Assembly (NCBI RefSeq): GCF_030817275.1
Contig: NZ_JAUSZD010000002.1
Location: 7,972,501 to 8,036,500, forward strand
DNA length: 64,000 bases
Reading direction: 5' to 3'
Origin: Paenibacillus sp. V4I7
Lineage (GTDB): Bacteria > Bacillota > Bacilli > Paenibacillales > NBRC-103111
The first letter of the stretch is position 1; each line of letters opens with the position of its first letter. This document shows positions 50,747 through 60,450 of the stretch, piece after piece. Position numbers and translations under genes: made by a program. Below the pieces are notes generated by a model. It was not told the origin of the DNA. It saw only the letters and a program-made list of their open reading frames with translations, and ran no database searches.

Positions 50747-51763
50747 ATGAGTCGATTGAAAAAGTTATGGCGTCTGGTGCCTCTATTAGCGGCAATGACG
50801 TTCTTGCTAACCGGGTGTGGAGACCCAACCTTGTCTGCTTTAGTGCCAAAAGGACCTGTTGCATCCGAGCAGCTTTATTTAATGAAATTAAGTCTCTTTA
50901 TCATGGTTTTTGTCGTAATTGTCGTATTTGCAATTTATGTGTATGTGTTAATTCGCTTTCGTAAGCGTGAAGGTGATAATAGCGTACCTAAGCAAGTTGA
51001 AGGTAGCCATGTGCTTGAGATTATTTGGACAGTCGTTCCGATCCTCCTTCTGTTAGTACTTGCGGTACCAACGGTGACCTACACATTTAAGCATTCAACG
51101 AATTACAATAAGGACAAAGAAGCGGTTCATGTCAAAGTAACTGCGCATCAATTCTGGTGGCAGTTTGAATATCCCGATCTAGGCATCGCTACAGCTCAAG
51201 AGCTTGTCGTACCTAAGGATAAAATCATTGCATTTGAACTTGTTTCGGCTGACGTAGCTCATGCTTTCTGGGTACCGTCCCTGGGCGGTAAAGTAGATAC
51301 AAATCCTGGAATCACGAATACGCTTTACTTGCAAGCAGATGAAATCGCTACGTTCCAAGGTAGATGTACAGAGCTTTGCGGAGCCTCGCATGCCTTAATG
51401 AACTTTACAGTCGAATCGAAGACGGAAGCTGATTTCAACGCATGGGTAGCGAAAATGAAAGCTCCTGTTACTGTGCCGGCAACTGCACAAAAAGGGGAAG
51501 AGCTTTTCAAAGAAAATTGCATGTCTTGTCACGCTGTTAATGCTAATGGTCCTGGAGTTGCTCCTAACCTCAAAGGTTTCGCAGATCGCGATACACTTGC
51601 TGGGATTCTGGAACACACGCCAGAAAAAATGGCAGAGTGGATCAAAAATCCGCAAGATCTAAAACCAGGCAACAAAATGCCGGCTTTTGGTAAAGAAGCG
51701 AATGGCAAGCTTGATGATGCTCAAATTAATGATATTGTACAGTACTTACAGACTTTGAAATAA
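50747..51763 (+). CDS. ctaC: Cytochrome c oxidase subunit II with fused cytochrome c (caa3)
   Basis: A 338-aa subunit II lipoprotein: lipobox LLTGC, two membrane helices (about 45-70 and 88-110), a cupredoxin domain with the CuA motif CTELCGASHALM, and a C-terminal cytochrome c domain with heme motif CMSCH and an axial Met in KMPAF. It takes electrons from outside and passes them to subunit I. It is the first gene of the operon, with a strong promoter at 50650. Confidence 0.97.
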   Translation: MSRLKKLWRLVPLLAAMTFLLTGCGDPTLSALVPKGPVASEQLYLMKLSLFIMVFVVIVVFAIYVYVLIRFRKREGDNSVPKQVEGSHVLEIIWTVVPILLLLVLAVPTVTYTFKHSTNYNKDKEAVHVKVTAHQFWWQFEYPDLGIATAQELVVPKDKIIAFELVSADVAHAFWVPSLGGKVDTNPGITNTLYLQADEIATFQGRCTELCGASHALMNFTVESKTEADFNAWVAKMKAPVTVPATAQKGEELFKENCMSCHAVNANGPGVAPNLKGFADRDTLAGILEHTPEKMAEWIKNPQDLKPGNKMPAFGKEANGKLDDAQINDIVQYLQTLK

Positions 51764-51790
51764 GCTTCTCAGGTAAAGGAGGTTAATACG

Positions 51791-53662
51791 TTGGCTCACT
51801 CTCATCCAGTAAAAAAATACAGCGGTTTGATGGATTGGCTCACTACAGTCGATCACAAGAAAATCGGTATTCTGTACTTAATAGCGGGCGGCTTCTTCTT
51901 CCTCGTAGGAGGACTTGAGGCCATCTTGATCCGGATTCAACTTGCATATCCTGATCAACAAATTTTTATCGGCGATACATTTAACCAATTAACAACGATG
52001 CACGGAACAACGATGATTTTCTTTGCGGCTATGCCGATTATCTTCGCATTCATGAATGCCATCGTTCCTCTACAAATTGGTGCAAGGGACGTTGCGTTCC
52101 CTTTCGTTAACTCACTTGGTCTCTGGTTGTTCATAGCAGGTGGCGTCCTAATGAACACGAGTTGGTTCTTGGGTGGCGCACCAGATGCCGGTTGGACAGG
52201 ATACGCTCCATTGTCCTCGATAACAGATAGCGGTTGGGGAGCAACAATCGAAAACAATTTGCAAGGTACTGATTTCTATGTACTCGGCTTACAAATTGCC
52301 GGTATTGGTACACTAATCGGTGGGATTAACTTCCTCGTTACCATCATTAACATGCGTGCACCAGGTATGACGTATATGCGTATGCCGATGTTCACGTGGT
52401 CTGCTTTCGTTACTTCTGGGTTGATTGTTCTTGCTTTCCCTGCGATTACGGTTGCCCTTGTGCTACTTATGTTTGACCGCATTTTTGGCGGAGCATTCTT
52501 CGATGCAGCCAGAGGCGGTAATAACGTACTATGGGAGCATTTATTCTGGATTTTCGGGCATCCTGAAGTTTACATTTTGATTCTTCCAGCTTTCGGTATC
52601 ATTTCTGAGATCGTTTCAACTTTCTCGAAGAAACGTCTTTTCGGATATAGCTCCATGGTTTTTGCAACAGTATTAATTGGTTTCCTCGGTTTCATGGTTT
52701 GGGTTCACCATATGTTTACATCTGGTTTAGGTCCAGTTGCTAACTCCATTTTCGCGATTGCTACAATGGCGATTGCAGTTCCAACTGGTGTGAAAATCTT
52801 TAACTGGTTGTTCACGCTCTGGGGTGGACAAATTCGCTTCACAACAGCGAATATTTTCGCAACAGCTTTTATTCCGACCTTCGTAATGGGTGGAACAACT
52901 GGGGTTATGCTTGCCATTCCGGCAGCAGATTTCCAGTATCATGATACGTATTTCGTTGTCGCACACTTTCACTATGTTATCGTCGGTGGTCTAATACTTG
53001 GTTTGTTCGCGGGTCTTTACTACTGGTGGCCTAAAATGTTTGGACGTATGTTGAATGAAGGAATGGGTAAACTGCATTTCTGGTTGTTCTTCATCGGCTT
53101 CCATTTGACATTCTTCCCGCAGCATTTCTTGGGACTTATGGGAATGCCGCGTCGTGTCTTTACGTACCAACCGGGATATGATCTTGAAGTAGGTAACTTG
53201 GTTTCAACCGTAGGTGCCTTCTTGATGGGTATTGGTACATTAGTATTCCTTATCAACATCATTGCAACAGCAAGAAAACCAGTGTCGGCTCCGGCAGATC
53301 CATGGGATGGTCGTACATTAGAGTGGGCGATTCCTTCACCTGCACCTGAGTATAACTTCAAACAAACGCCGCTTGTTCGCGGTTTAGACGCACTTTGGAA
53401 AGAAAAAATGGCTGGTAATAAAGAGATGACTCCGGCAGAACCTGTAGGTTCGATTCATATGCCTTCCGCATCGATATTACCGCTTGTTATGTCCATTGGG
53501 TTATTCATTTCAGGCTTTGGCTTTATGTACAAAAACTATTGGGTAGCTGGCGCAGGTATCGTAGTTACATTTATCGCAATGTTCTTACGTTCGGTATATG
53601 ACGATCATGGTTGGCATATTGAAAAAGAAGAGCTTGAAGATGACAAGGGGGTAAAGGCATGA
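51791..53662 (+). CDS. ctaD: Cytochrome c oxidase subunit I (caa3)
   Basis: A 623-aa heme-copper oxidase subunit I with about 14 helices. The active-site His-Tyr pair lies in FWIFGHPEVYILILPAFG, CuB ligands in VWVHHMF, and heme ligands in FVVAHFHYVIVGG. It reduces O2 to water with proton pumping. The TTG start at 51791 follows AAAGGAGG. The stop overlaps ctaE. Confidence 0.97.
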   Translation: MAHSHPVKKYSGLMDWLTTVDHKKIGILYLIAGGFFFLVGGLEAILIRIQLAYPDQQIFIGDTFNQLTTMHGTTMIFFAAMPIIFAFMNAIVPLQIGARDVAFPFVNSLGLWLFIAGGVLMNTSWFLGGAPDAGWTGYAPLSSITDSGWGATIENNLQGTDFYVLGLQIAGIGTLIGGINFLVTIINMRAPGMTYMRMPMFTWSAFVTSGLIVLAFPAITVALVLLMFDRIFGGAFFDAARGGNNVLWEHLFWIFGHPEVYILILPAFGIISEIVSTFSKKRLFGYSSMVFATVLIGFLGFMVWVHHMFTSGLGPVANSIFAIATMAIAVPTGVKIFNWLFTLWGGQIRFTTANIFATAFIPTFVMGGTTGVMLAIPAADFQYHDTYFVVAHFHYVIVGGLILGLFAGLYYWWPKMFGRMLNEGMGKLHFWLFFIGFHLTFFPQHFLGLMGMPRRVFTYQPGYDLEVGNLVSTVGAFLMGIGTLVFLINIIATARKPVSAPADPWDGRTLEWAIPSPAPEYNFKQTPLVRGLDALWKEKMAGNKEMTPAEPVGSIHMPSASILPLVMSIGLFISGFGFMYKNYWVAGAGIVVTFIAMFLRSVYDDHGWHIEKEELEDDKGVKA

Positions 53663-54273
53663 GTACTCATCATACGGGCACACTGCCTGCTAATCCGGAA
53701 ACGGCTACCCTCGAAGGGAAAAATAAAGTCCTAGGTTTTTGGTTATTCCTAGGTGCAGAGGTTGTATTGTTTGGTTGTTTATTCGCAACTTACATTGCGC
53801 TTCGGAACTCTGTTCCGGACGGTCCTACTGCGGATGAAATTTTTAACCTGAGTATCGTTGGGTTGTCTACATTCATTCTCTTAACAAGCAGCTTAACGAG
53901 TGTATTCGCGATTATCGCCATGCACAAACATAAGCTTGGTCAATTGTTATTCTGGTTAGGAGTTACGGTGTTGTTTGGTCTTGCATTCTTGGGGCTGGAG
54001 ATCTATGAGTTCGTTGAGTATGTGCACGAAGGTCATAAGTTCACGACAAGTGCTTTTGCAACCTCTTTCTATACGTTAGTTGGGTTCCACGGGGCACACG
54101 TAGCATTCGGAATTTGTTGGATTACTCTGTTGATTCTACAGGGATTCAAAAAAGGTCTTACGGTTGTTACTGCACCTAAGTTTTATGTAGCAGCCTTGTA
54201 TTGGCACTTTATTGACTTGGTCTGGGTATTTATCTTCACAGTCGTTTATCTGATGGGGAAGGTGGGTCACTAA
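53659..54273 (+). CDS. ctaE: Cytochrome c oxidase subunit III (caa3)
   Basis: A 204-aa five-helix subunit III with LGFWLFLGAEVVLFGCLFAT and GFHGAHVAFGICW motifs and the final HFIDLVWVFIFTVVYLMG. It overlaps ctaD (ATGA), so it is translationally coupled, and ends one base before ctaF. Confidence 0.96.
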   Translation: MSTHHTGTLPANPETATLEGKNKVLGFWLFLGAEVVLFGCLFATYIALRNSVPDGPTADEIFNLSIVGLSTFILLTSSLTSVFAIIAMHKHKLGQLLFWLGVTVLFGLAFLGLEIYEFVEYVHEGHKFTTSAFATSFYTLVGFHGAHVAFGICWITLLILQGFKKGLTVVTAPKFYVAALYWHFIDLVWVFIFTVVYLMGKVGH

Positions 54274-54274
54274 G

Positions 54275-54592
54275 ATGAGCAGCAATTCTCATGATACACA
54301 CGCACCTAGCAAACGAGTTAAGCATGAATCACCTTTAAACCACTACTTGTCTTACATTATCTCGATTCTTCTCACGATGTTGGCATTCGCGGTTGTTCTT
54401 TATGGAGACTTGGATCGTTCCTTTATTTTAATCTTCATCGTTTCCTTGGGTATTGTGCAAGCAGTTATCCAGCTTCTGTTCTGGATGCATGCCAAAGAAA
54501 GAGGACACTTATTCCCGCTCATTTTTATCGGGGCAGGAGCGTTTGTAGCTTTAACAGGAGTTGTTACAGCGGTATATTGGATGTGGTGGTAA
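54275..54592 (+). CDS. ctaF: Cytochrome c oxidase subunit IV (caa3)
   Basis: A 105-aa protein with three membrane helices, a His/Ser-rich N-terminal tail and the conserved VIQLLFWMHAKERGH segment of bacterial subunit IV. It is the last structural subunit; a terminator follows at 54599. Confidence 0.93.
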   Translation: MSSNSHDTHAPSKRVKHESPLNHYLSYIISILLTMLAFAVVLYGDLDRSFILIFIVSLGIVQAVIQLLFWMHAKERGHLFPLIFIGAGAFVALTGVVTAVYWMWW

Positions 54593-54598
54593 GAAAGC

Positions 54599-54642
54599 AG
54601 GAAGAGGCAACTTTGTCTAGACAAAGTGCCTCCTCTTTTTTT
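54599..54642 (+). terminator. Rho-independent terminator after ctaF
   Basis: GAAGAGGCAACTTTGT and ACAAAGTGCCTCCTC form a long stem with loop CTAG-size and end in seven Ts. Some read-through into ctaG is likely. Confidence 0.93.
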
Positions 54643-54667
54643 AGTTGAAAGGAGATAGAGATTAGCT

Positions 54668-55525
54668 ATGAACCAAATTGGTGGATTTTTCGAGTTGTGG
54701 AATCCTGTTATACTGTTGGTGGTCGTCGTTGTCGGATATGTGTATAGTCGATTTGTCGCTAAGGGGAATGGGAATTTCGCAGATGCCGAGCCAGTTTCGG
54801 ATAAACAGAAGCTATATTTCTATATGGGGCTTGCTCTGTTCTACATTGGACAAGGGAGTCCGATTAACTACATCGGTCATCATTATTTGTTTAGTGTGCA
54901 TATGCTTCAGCAAACTATTCTCTATTTAATAGTTCCTATATTTATTTGGTTAGGAACACCTGCCTGGTTGCTCCGACTTTTCATGAAAAATCCAGTCTTC
55001 CGCAGCCTACTTTCCTTTTTCACGCGGCCTTTGATCGCACTGTTTTTGTTCAACATGCTCTTCTCCATCTATCATATGCCTTTTATTATGGACGGTTTGA
55101 TGAAGAATGATGTGTTACTTTTTGGTTATCATACGATGCTTCTGTTTACTGCGCTCATGATGTGGTTCCCTGTATTTTGTCCACTTCCGGAGCTGAATCG
55201 CTTGAATGACCTGAAGAAATTGGCGTATATTTTCGGCAATGGTATGTTGTTGACACCTGCTTGTGCGCTAATCATTTTTGCGGATTCGGTCATTTATGAT
55301 ATGTATTCGAATGTCACTGTGCCTTTCGCACATTTATCACCTCTCGATGATCAGCAGCTCGGTGGTGTTATCATGAAAATCATCCAAGAAATCGTCTATG
55401 GAGCTACACTTGCCTATATTTTCTTTAGATGGTACCGTAGAGAGCGTAAAGAAGATGACGATATGGATCGTATTGAGGCACAAGAGAGCATGAATAAACA
55501 AGGCGGGAATTGGAATCGCGCTTAG
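54668..55525 (+). CDS. ctaG: CtaG, caa3 oxidase assembly factor
   Basis: A 285-aa membrane protein with about seven helices of the CtaG_caa3 family. It has the conserved FSVHMLQQTILYLIVP segment with its His, and FSIYHMPFIMDG. It is needed for copper insertion and maturation of the caa3 oxidase rather than for catalysis. AAAGGAG lies about 13 bases before the start. It sits between ctaF and the DUF420 gene. Confidence 0.94.
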   Translation: MNQIGGFFELWNPVILLVVVVVGYVYSRFVAKGNGNFADAEPVSDKQKLYFYMGLALFYIGQGSPINYIGHHYLFSVHMLQQTILYLIVPIFIWLGTPAWLLRLFMKNPVFRSLLSFFTRPLIALFLFNMLFSIYHMPFIMDGLMKNDVLLFGYHTMLLFTALMMWFPVFCPLPELNRLNDLKKLAYIFGNGMLLTPACALIIFADSVIYDMYSNVTVPFAHLSPLDDQQLGGVIMKIIQEIVYGATLAYIFFRWYRRERKEDDDMDRIEAQESMNKQGGNWNRA

Positions 55526-55540
55526 AAAGGATTTATGGAG

Positions 55541-55996
55541 ATGCACATTTTACCAACTATTTCTACGATGTTTATCGTTATCAGTGCCATATTTGTTGGT
55601 TTCGGCTGGTATCATATTGTGAGAGGGAATCGAGAAACACATCAAAAGCTGATGGTTCTTGGAGCAATCTTCGCAGTGGCGTTTTTCATCATTTACATGT
55701 CCCGTACCTTGTTTGAAGGAAACACGGCATTTGGCGGGCCTGAGAGTTTGAAGCTGCCGTACCATTTATTCTTGTTCTTCCATATTACGCTGGCAACGCT
55801 GGGTGGAGTTCTAGGTCTAATCACATTATGGTTTGCTTACAAAAATAAATTTCTAAAACATAAAAAAATCGGACGAGTCGCCGCGATTGTATGGCTGCTT
55901 ACGGCGCCTACAGGCGTCATGGTATATGTTTTGCTGTATTTGATGTATCCAGGTGGAACAACGAAGCCAATGATTGATGCAATTTTTGGCTTGTAA
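55541..55996 (+). CDS. DUF420 (YozB-like) membrane protein
   Basis: A ~151-aa protein with four to five membrane helices, matching the DUF420 family usually found beside caa3 genes (HLFLFFHITLATLGG and VWLLTAPTGVMVYVLLY with His residues that suggest heme or copper handling). The ATG at 55541 has the better gap to AAAGGA; the ATG at 55535 is only three bases away from it. Terminated at 56001. Confidence 0.88.
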   Translation: MHILPTISTMFIVISAIFVGFGWYHIVRGNRETHQKLMVLGAIFAVAFFIIYMSRTLFEGNTAFGGPESLKLPYHLFLFFHITLATLGGVLGLITLWFAYKNKFLKHKKIGRVAAIVWLLTAPTGVMVYVLLYLMYPGGTTKPMIDAIFGL

Positions 55997-56000
55997 GGAG

Positions 56001-56043
56001 AAGCTGAATGTGTGAGTTTTGCTCACATCATTCGGCTTTTTTT
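56001..56043 (+). terminator. Rho-independent terminator of the ctaG operon
   Basis: AAGCTGAATG-TGTGAG and CTCACA-TCATTCGGCTT form a two-part stem around TTTTG and run into seven Ts. Confidence 0.93.
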
Positions 56044-56115
56044 GTTCCGTTTTTTTCCAAATATTATGGTAAACTAATTCATGTACAAATCCTGTTTTCT
56101 AAGGAAGGTGGTTAA

Positions 56116-57023
56116 TTGGTGACATATCCTTTGATCGTTGATCATGTTACGAAGCAATACGGGGAAAAAGCGGCAGTGAATGACATCCAGCTTCGCGTAA
56201 AGCAGGGAGAGATATATGGGTTGCTTGGGGCAAATGGAGCAGGGAAGACAACGACGATGCGGATGGTATTGGGTCTCATATATCCGGATCATGGAAGCAT
56301 AAAGTGGAATGGTCAAGGCTATCGGGAAGAGCTGAGACAGCTGATGGGCTATTTGCCAGAGGAACGAGGTTTATATCCGAAGGTCAAAGTTAGCGAGCAG
56401 ATCATCTATTTAGCGGAGCTTCGTGGTCTTTCCCGTAAACAAGCCGATGCAAGTTTGAAGCTGTGGTTGGAGCGATTTGATGTCCCCGAATACTACAACA
56501 TGAAGGTGGAGGAGCTATCCAAGGGAAACCAACAGAAGATCCAATTCATCGCTGCGGTCATACATAACCCGGAAATACTAATTCTGGATGAAGCCTTTAG
56601 TGGACTCGATCCGGTGAATGTGGAGCTGCTGAAAACAACAGTGAAAAGCTTACGTGACGAGGGAAAGACGATTCTCTTTTCCAGTCATCGCATGGATCAT
56701 GTGGAGGAGCTGTGCGAGCATATTTGCATTCTGCATCGTTCCAATACGCTTGTGCAAGGCAGCTTGAAAGATATCAAAGCAACGTTTCCTAAAGAAAGAA
56801 TCATACTCGAAACCGAGGAATCGATTGAAGGTTTAGAGCAGCTCCAAGGCGTTACTGCAGTTGAAAAACATCTAACCGGTATGAGATACGCATTAATGAT
56901 GCTGCTGCGGCGCAGTATATTCTCAGACATGCCATGGCACAGTCAAACGTATATCGGTTTCAGTTGATGGAGCCAACGTTAAATGAAATCTTTATTCAGA
57001 AGGTGGGGAGCGCACATGAATAG
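56116..57023 (+). pseudogene. ABC exporter ATP-binding protein (NatA-like), frameshifted near the 3' end
   Basis: All ABC motifs are intact: Walker A GANGAGKTTT, signature LSKGNQQK, Walker B ILILDEAFSGLDP, and the switch His in LFSSHRMDH. The first frame ends at 56967 with an unrelated tail. From 56874 the alternative frame gives the expected NatA-type end (NRYEIRINDAAAAQYILRH, then PTLNEIFIQKVG) and stops at 57021-57023, overlapping the permease start. One base is missing in the CTAACC stretch at about 56872-56877. The nucleotide-binding core would still be made even with the break. Confidence 0.85.
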
Positions 57024-58302
57024 GATCATGACCGTAATTCAATTCACTTTCATGACCCGTTTTCGGTCCAAATCGTTTCGTGTGATGAGTGTGATTCTGA
57101 TTGTACTATTATCCATTATGATTCATTTACCTGCACTTATTGATAAACTTTCCTCCCATGAAGCGACGAAGATTGGTGTCTTTGGAGGCAAACAAACAGA
57201 GCTTGCTGGTAAGCTAGCGGCATTTTATAAAAATCAACCGAATCCGGATATTGCCATTATTCCACTTCAGGATGCGGGCAATGCTGCAGCGAATGAAGCT
57301 TTAGGCAAGCAGCAAATTGCTGATAAGAAGATCAAAGGCTATTTGGAATTTACAGATGCAATTGCAGCTGGTTTTCCGAAAATCGTATATAAATCCGAAG
57401 GCACGATGGAATTTTCGTTAAAGGGCAAGCTTCAGACAGCTCTTCAGCTTATTAAAACAGACTCGGCCCTACAAGGAGCAGGTCTCGCGGCTGAACAAAA
57501 GGCTAATATTCAAGCGCCGGTTTCCTTAGAGACCGTGCAAATCTCTACGAATGACACGGCATCGTCTGGTAAAACAGAATCCCAAATGGTGATGTCCTAC
57601 GCGCTTGTATATGCGATGCTATTTATGCTTTACATGGGGGTAATCGGCTTTGGCAACATGGTTGCGATGGAAATTACAGCAGAGAAAAGCTCTCGTGTAA
57701 TGGAATTGCTTATCACTAGCGTATCACCACTCAAGCAGATGTTCGGTAAAATCATCGGGATCTGTCTGCTGGCTTTATCGCAAGTAGCTCTGCTGATTGC
57801 CGTAATAGCTATCAATATAAGTCTCTCTGGCAGCAGTAAACTAATTACGGAGCTGCACCTTAATTGGTCCGATCTACAAATATCGCTGATCGTATATTTC
57901 TTAATCTTTTACCTCTTGGGGTTCTTCGTATACGCAACTGTTTTTGCAGCTGTAGGTTCACTTGTTAGCCGTACGGAAGATGTGGGGCAGGCCATTATGC
58001 CAGTCACCCTGCTCATCGTGGCAGCCTTCATGATTGCCATGTTTGGACTGAACAACCCGAATGCCGGATTCGTTGTTACGATGTCATTCATACCGTTCTT
58101 CTCGCCACTTATCATGTTCCTGCGAATAGGGATGAGTAGTCCCTCTATTTGGCAAATATGGCTCTCCATCGCCATTCAATTGGCATCTATCGGTGCTATG
58201 GCTTGGCTTGCTGCTAAGATCTATCGCACAGGCGTGTTGATGTACGGCAAACGTCCTTCGTGGCGAGAGCTGCGGAAGGCGATGCGGGCCTATAAGGTGT
58301 AG
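57016..58302 (+). CDS. ABC-2 type permease (NatB-like)
   Basis: A 428-aa permease: one N-terminal helix (about 20-42), a long outer loop (about 45-185), and five to six C-terminal helices including EKSSRVMELLITSVSPLKQM, the hallmark of NatB/YhaP-like permeases for Na or drug export. The ATG at 57016 with AGGTGGGGAG is used; it overlaps the ATPase stop, confirming that the ATPase originally ended at 57023. A gene remnant follows. Confidence 0.9.
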   Translation: MNRIMTVIQFTFMTRFRSKSFRVMSVILIVLLSIMIHLPALIDKLSSHEATKIGVFGGKQTELAGKLAAFYKNQPNPDIAIIPLQDAGNAAANEALGKQQIADKKIKGYLEFTDAIAAGFPKIVYKSEGTMEFSLKGKLQTALQLIKTDSALQGAGLAAEQKANIQAPVSLETVQISTNDTASSGKTESQMVMSYALVYAMLFMLYMGVIGFGNMVAMEITAEKSSRVMELLITSVSPLKQMFGKIIGICLLALSQVALLIAVIAINISLSGSSKLITELHLNWSDLQISLIVYFLIFYLLGFFVYATVFAAVGSLVSRTEDVGQAIMPVTLLIVAAFMIAMFGLNNPNAGFVVTMSFIPFFSPLIMFLRIGMSSPSIWQIWLSIAIQLASIGAMAWLAAKIYRTGVLMYGKRPSWRELRKAMRAYKV

Positions 58303-58371
58303 AGAGATATCGTCTGCAGCAGCAGCAGCAGATTCAGTCAACGAAAAGTAGTTCAGGCGAGAAGTTTTAGC

Positions 58372-58662
58372 GTAAATTCCGATTCAACAGATTTAAATAC
58401 ATCAGCAAAAGGAACGGTATTTATCAAGGGAGATGAAGGAATTCCTGATCATGTACAGATTGTGCTTTGATTGAGATCGACCCTAATGATTGGGGTGGTG
58501 TTGCTTTCTATATCCCTGACAAATGGTATATTTCAAGCATCATAAGAAGTTATCCCGAAAATGAAACGCAATCCATAGTCCATTAGAAGTTGGAAGAGGA
58601 AGAGATCGCTATAAATCAACGGGAGGCGGTACAGGAACTGTTGTGATTGACATAGTTTCAGC
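58372..58662 (+). pseudogene. Multiply frameshifted remnant of a small unknown gene
   Basis: Coding-like sequence is spread over three frames. Frame A (58372-58470) ends KGTVFIKGDEGIPDHVQIVL. Frame B (58470-58586) reads IEIDPNDWGGVAFYIPDKWY and on. Frame C (from 58589) reads VGRGRDRYKSTGGGTGTVVI. Together these give one continuous beta-rich domain with at least two breaks and probably a deletion. No start or family is recognised. The 58303-58734 gap is otherwise empty apart from the terminator. Confidence 0.6.
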
Positions 58663-58684
58663 CCTTCGGAAAACGAGGGGCTTT
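58660..58684 (+). terminator. Rho-independent terminator
   Basis: AGCCCTTCG / CGAGGGGCT pairs with one mismatch around a short A-rich loop and is followed by TTAG. The T-tract is short. Confidence 0.6.
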
Positions 58685-58734
58685 AGCATGCAAGTCTGCT
58701 AAATTCAAGTTGTTATTAAATTGAGGAGAATCAT

Positions 58735-60327
58735 ATGAATAAATGGATCGTAAATTCCCGTCAAAGGTGTTTGGAACAGGGGATGGACCCCAAGAAAATA
58801 CCTAAGCCGGGCTTTAAGTTGTCAACATTACAACTTCATGAAGAGAAGGATAAATATAGGGATATCCTTGCTGTCACCAAATATTTTGCAGAAAAAATAT
58901 TAGCATTCTTGTCGGGGACGCCTCATCTAATAGTTGTCAGTAATGACACTGGCTACATTTTAGATAACTATGGTGACAAGTCGATGAAGTCGATGATAAA
59001 TCAATTAGGCATCCAAGATGGCATTAAGTTCGATGAAGAATTTATGGGGACAAACGTGGTAGCTCTGGCACTTCAAGAACAAAAGCCTATTCAAATTATA
59101 GGTGCCGAACACTACCATACGATGTTGGAGAATGCAGCTTGTTACTGCGTCCCGTTCCATTTCACAAATTACCACAACCTCTCAGGTGCTATTTCAATCA
59201 TGACTTCTGTTGAGCATCATAATCATACTTATTTAGCACTGCTTGCAAATATGGTGGACTCTATTGAGCGAGAATTGTCACTACGCCTCACCAATCATAA
59301 TCAAAACCTCATACAGCAGCTTGTAGTCGATAATATGCGAAATGGTATCATCATGACGGATGAGAGAGGAATCATTACAGAATTTAATGCTTACGCAGAA
59401 AAAATAACGGGAAGAAATCGTTTGAGTGTTACAGGGACACCGGTTTTTCCATTTGAACATTTTGGAGGTTATTTCTATCAAGCACTCAAATATCGTAAGC
59501 AGTGTGAAAATATCGAGCTCACTTTTCGTTATTCATTAGATCAAGAAAATGTGTGTCTCTTTGATGTGCTGCCAATCTTAAATGAACGTGGTGAATTGCT
59601 TGGTGCATTCGCTCAGTTTCGTGACATCACAGATCGAGTAATCTTGGAAAAGCAAATTATTAACTCGGAAAAATTCTCGGCAATAGGGAAAATGGCAGCT
59701 GGATTAGCTCATGAGATTCGGAATCCATTAACCTCTATTATTGGTTTCTTCCAACTCTTACAGCAGTCTAATGATCAACAAAAATTTCAGAAATACGTTG
59801 ATTTAATTAATACGGAACTTCAAAGTATGAAACAGTTGGTCTCCGATTTTGTAGTTATGGCGAAGCCTAGTACTCCAGAGAGAAGAGCAATTGATATGAA
59901 AGAATTATTGAAAGACACCATACGCTTTATGGATAGTCAAGCCATTTTAAAAAACACTTCAATTACAGCTATCTATGATGACGAATTAACGATAGCGATG
60001 ATTGACCCTTCTCAGATTAAACAAGTACTAGTTAACCTTCTTCAGAACGCAATCGAATCCATTGAAAAAAATGGATTTATTAAACTATGTACTGAGTTAG
60101 TTCCTGATAATCAAGAATTTAAGATCATCATTGAAGATAATGGCGTGGGAATGACGAAGCAAGAACTTGATCAAATCGTTAATCCATTTTTTACAACAAA
60201 AGAAAATGGTGTAGGTCTTGGATTATCTATTTGTTACCGTATCATTGAAAATCATAAGGGAAATATGACAGCTACCTCTCGTAAAGGATATGGAACTCGG
60301 TTCGAGGTTACATTACCGCTTGCATAG
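58735..60327 (+). CDS. Soluble GAF-PAS sensor histidine kinase
   Basis: A 530-aa kinase without membrane helices. The N-terminus (NSRQRCLEQGMDPKKI) and the following GAF-like region (EEFMGTNVVALALQEQKPIQIIGAEHYHTM) match the input module of AcoR/DhaR-type sigma-54 activators. A PAS domain (about 200-305) is next, then HisKA with H-box AHEIRNPLTSIIGF, and a complete ATPase (N-box LVNLLQNAIESI, G1 EDNGVGM, G2 GVGLGLSICYRI). It senses a cytoplasmic signal. No response regulator gene is adjacent, so it is an orphan, possibly feeding the sporulation phosphorelay. GAGGAG precedes ATG. Confidence 0.92.
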   Translation: MNKWIVNSRQRCLEQGMDPKKIPKPGFKLSTLQLHEEKDKYRDILAVTKYFAEKILAFLSGTPHLIVVSNDTGYILDNYGDKSMKSMINQLGIQDGIKFDEEFMGTNVVALALQEQKPIQIIGAEHYHTMLENAACYCVPFHFTNYHNLSGAISIMTSVEHHNHTYLALLANMVDSIERELSLRLTNHNQNLIQQLVVDNMRNGIIMTDERGIITEFNAYAEKITGRNRLSVTGTPVFPFEHFGGYFYQALKYRKQCENIELTFRYSLDQENVCLFDVLPILNERGELLGAFAQFRDITDRVILEKQIINSEKFSAIGKMAAGLAHEIRNPLTSIIGFFQLLQQSNDQQKFQKYVDLINTELQSMKQLVSDFVVMAKPSTPERRAIDMKELLKDTIRFMDSQAILKNTSITAIYDDELTIAMIDPSQIKQVLVNLLQNAIESIEKNGFIKLCTELVPDNQEFKIIIEDNGVGMTKQELDQIVNPFFTTKENGVGLGLSICYRIIENHKGNMTATSRKGYGTRFEVTLPLA

Positions 60328-60354
60328 TAAAGAATGCAGAGGAGGGGAGCTTTT

Positions 60355-60387
60355 ATCAATCAATGAAATAATATTTCGTTGATTGAT
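60355..60387. other. Long hairpin after the histidine kinase gene
   Basis: ATCAATCAATGAAAT and ATTTCGTTGATTGAT are 15-nt complements with one G-U type mismatch and a 3-nt loop. No T-tract follows, so it is not a normal terminator; it may stabilise the mRNA end or bind a protein. Confidence 0.6.
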
Positions 60388-60424
60388 TAATCGAATAACG
60401 TTTCAAAAGATGACGAACAATTTA

Positions 60425-60450
60425 GTAGACGGGATCCGTCTTCTTTTTTT
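60425..60450 (+). terminator. Short Rho-independent terminator
   Basis: AGACGG-GAT-CCGTCT is followed by TCTTTTTTT. It is the likely end of the histidine kinase transcript. Confidence 0.75.
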
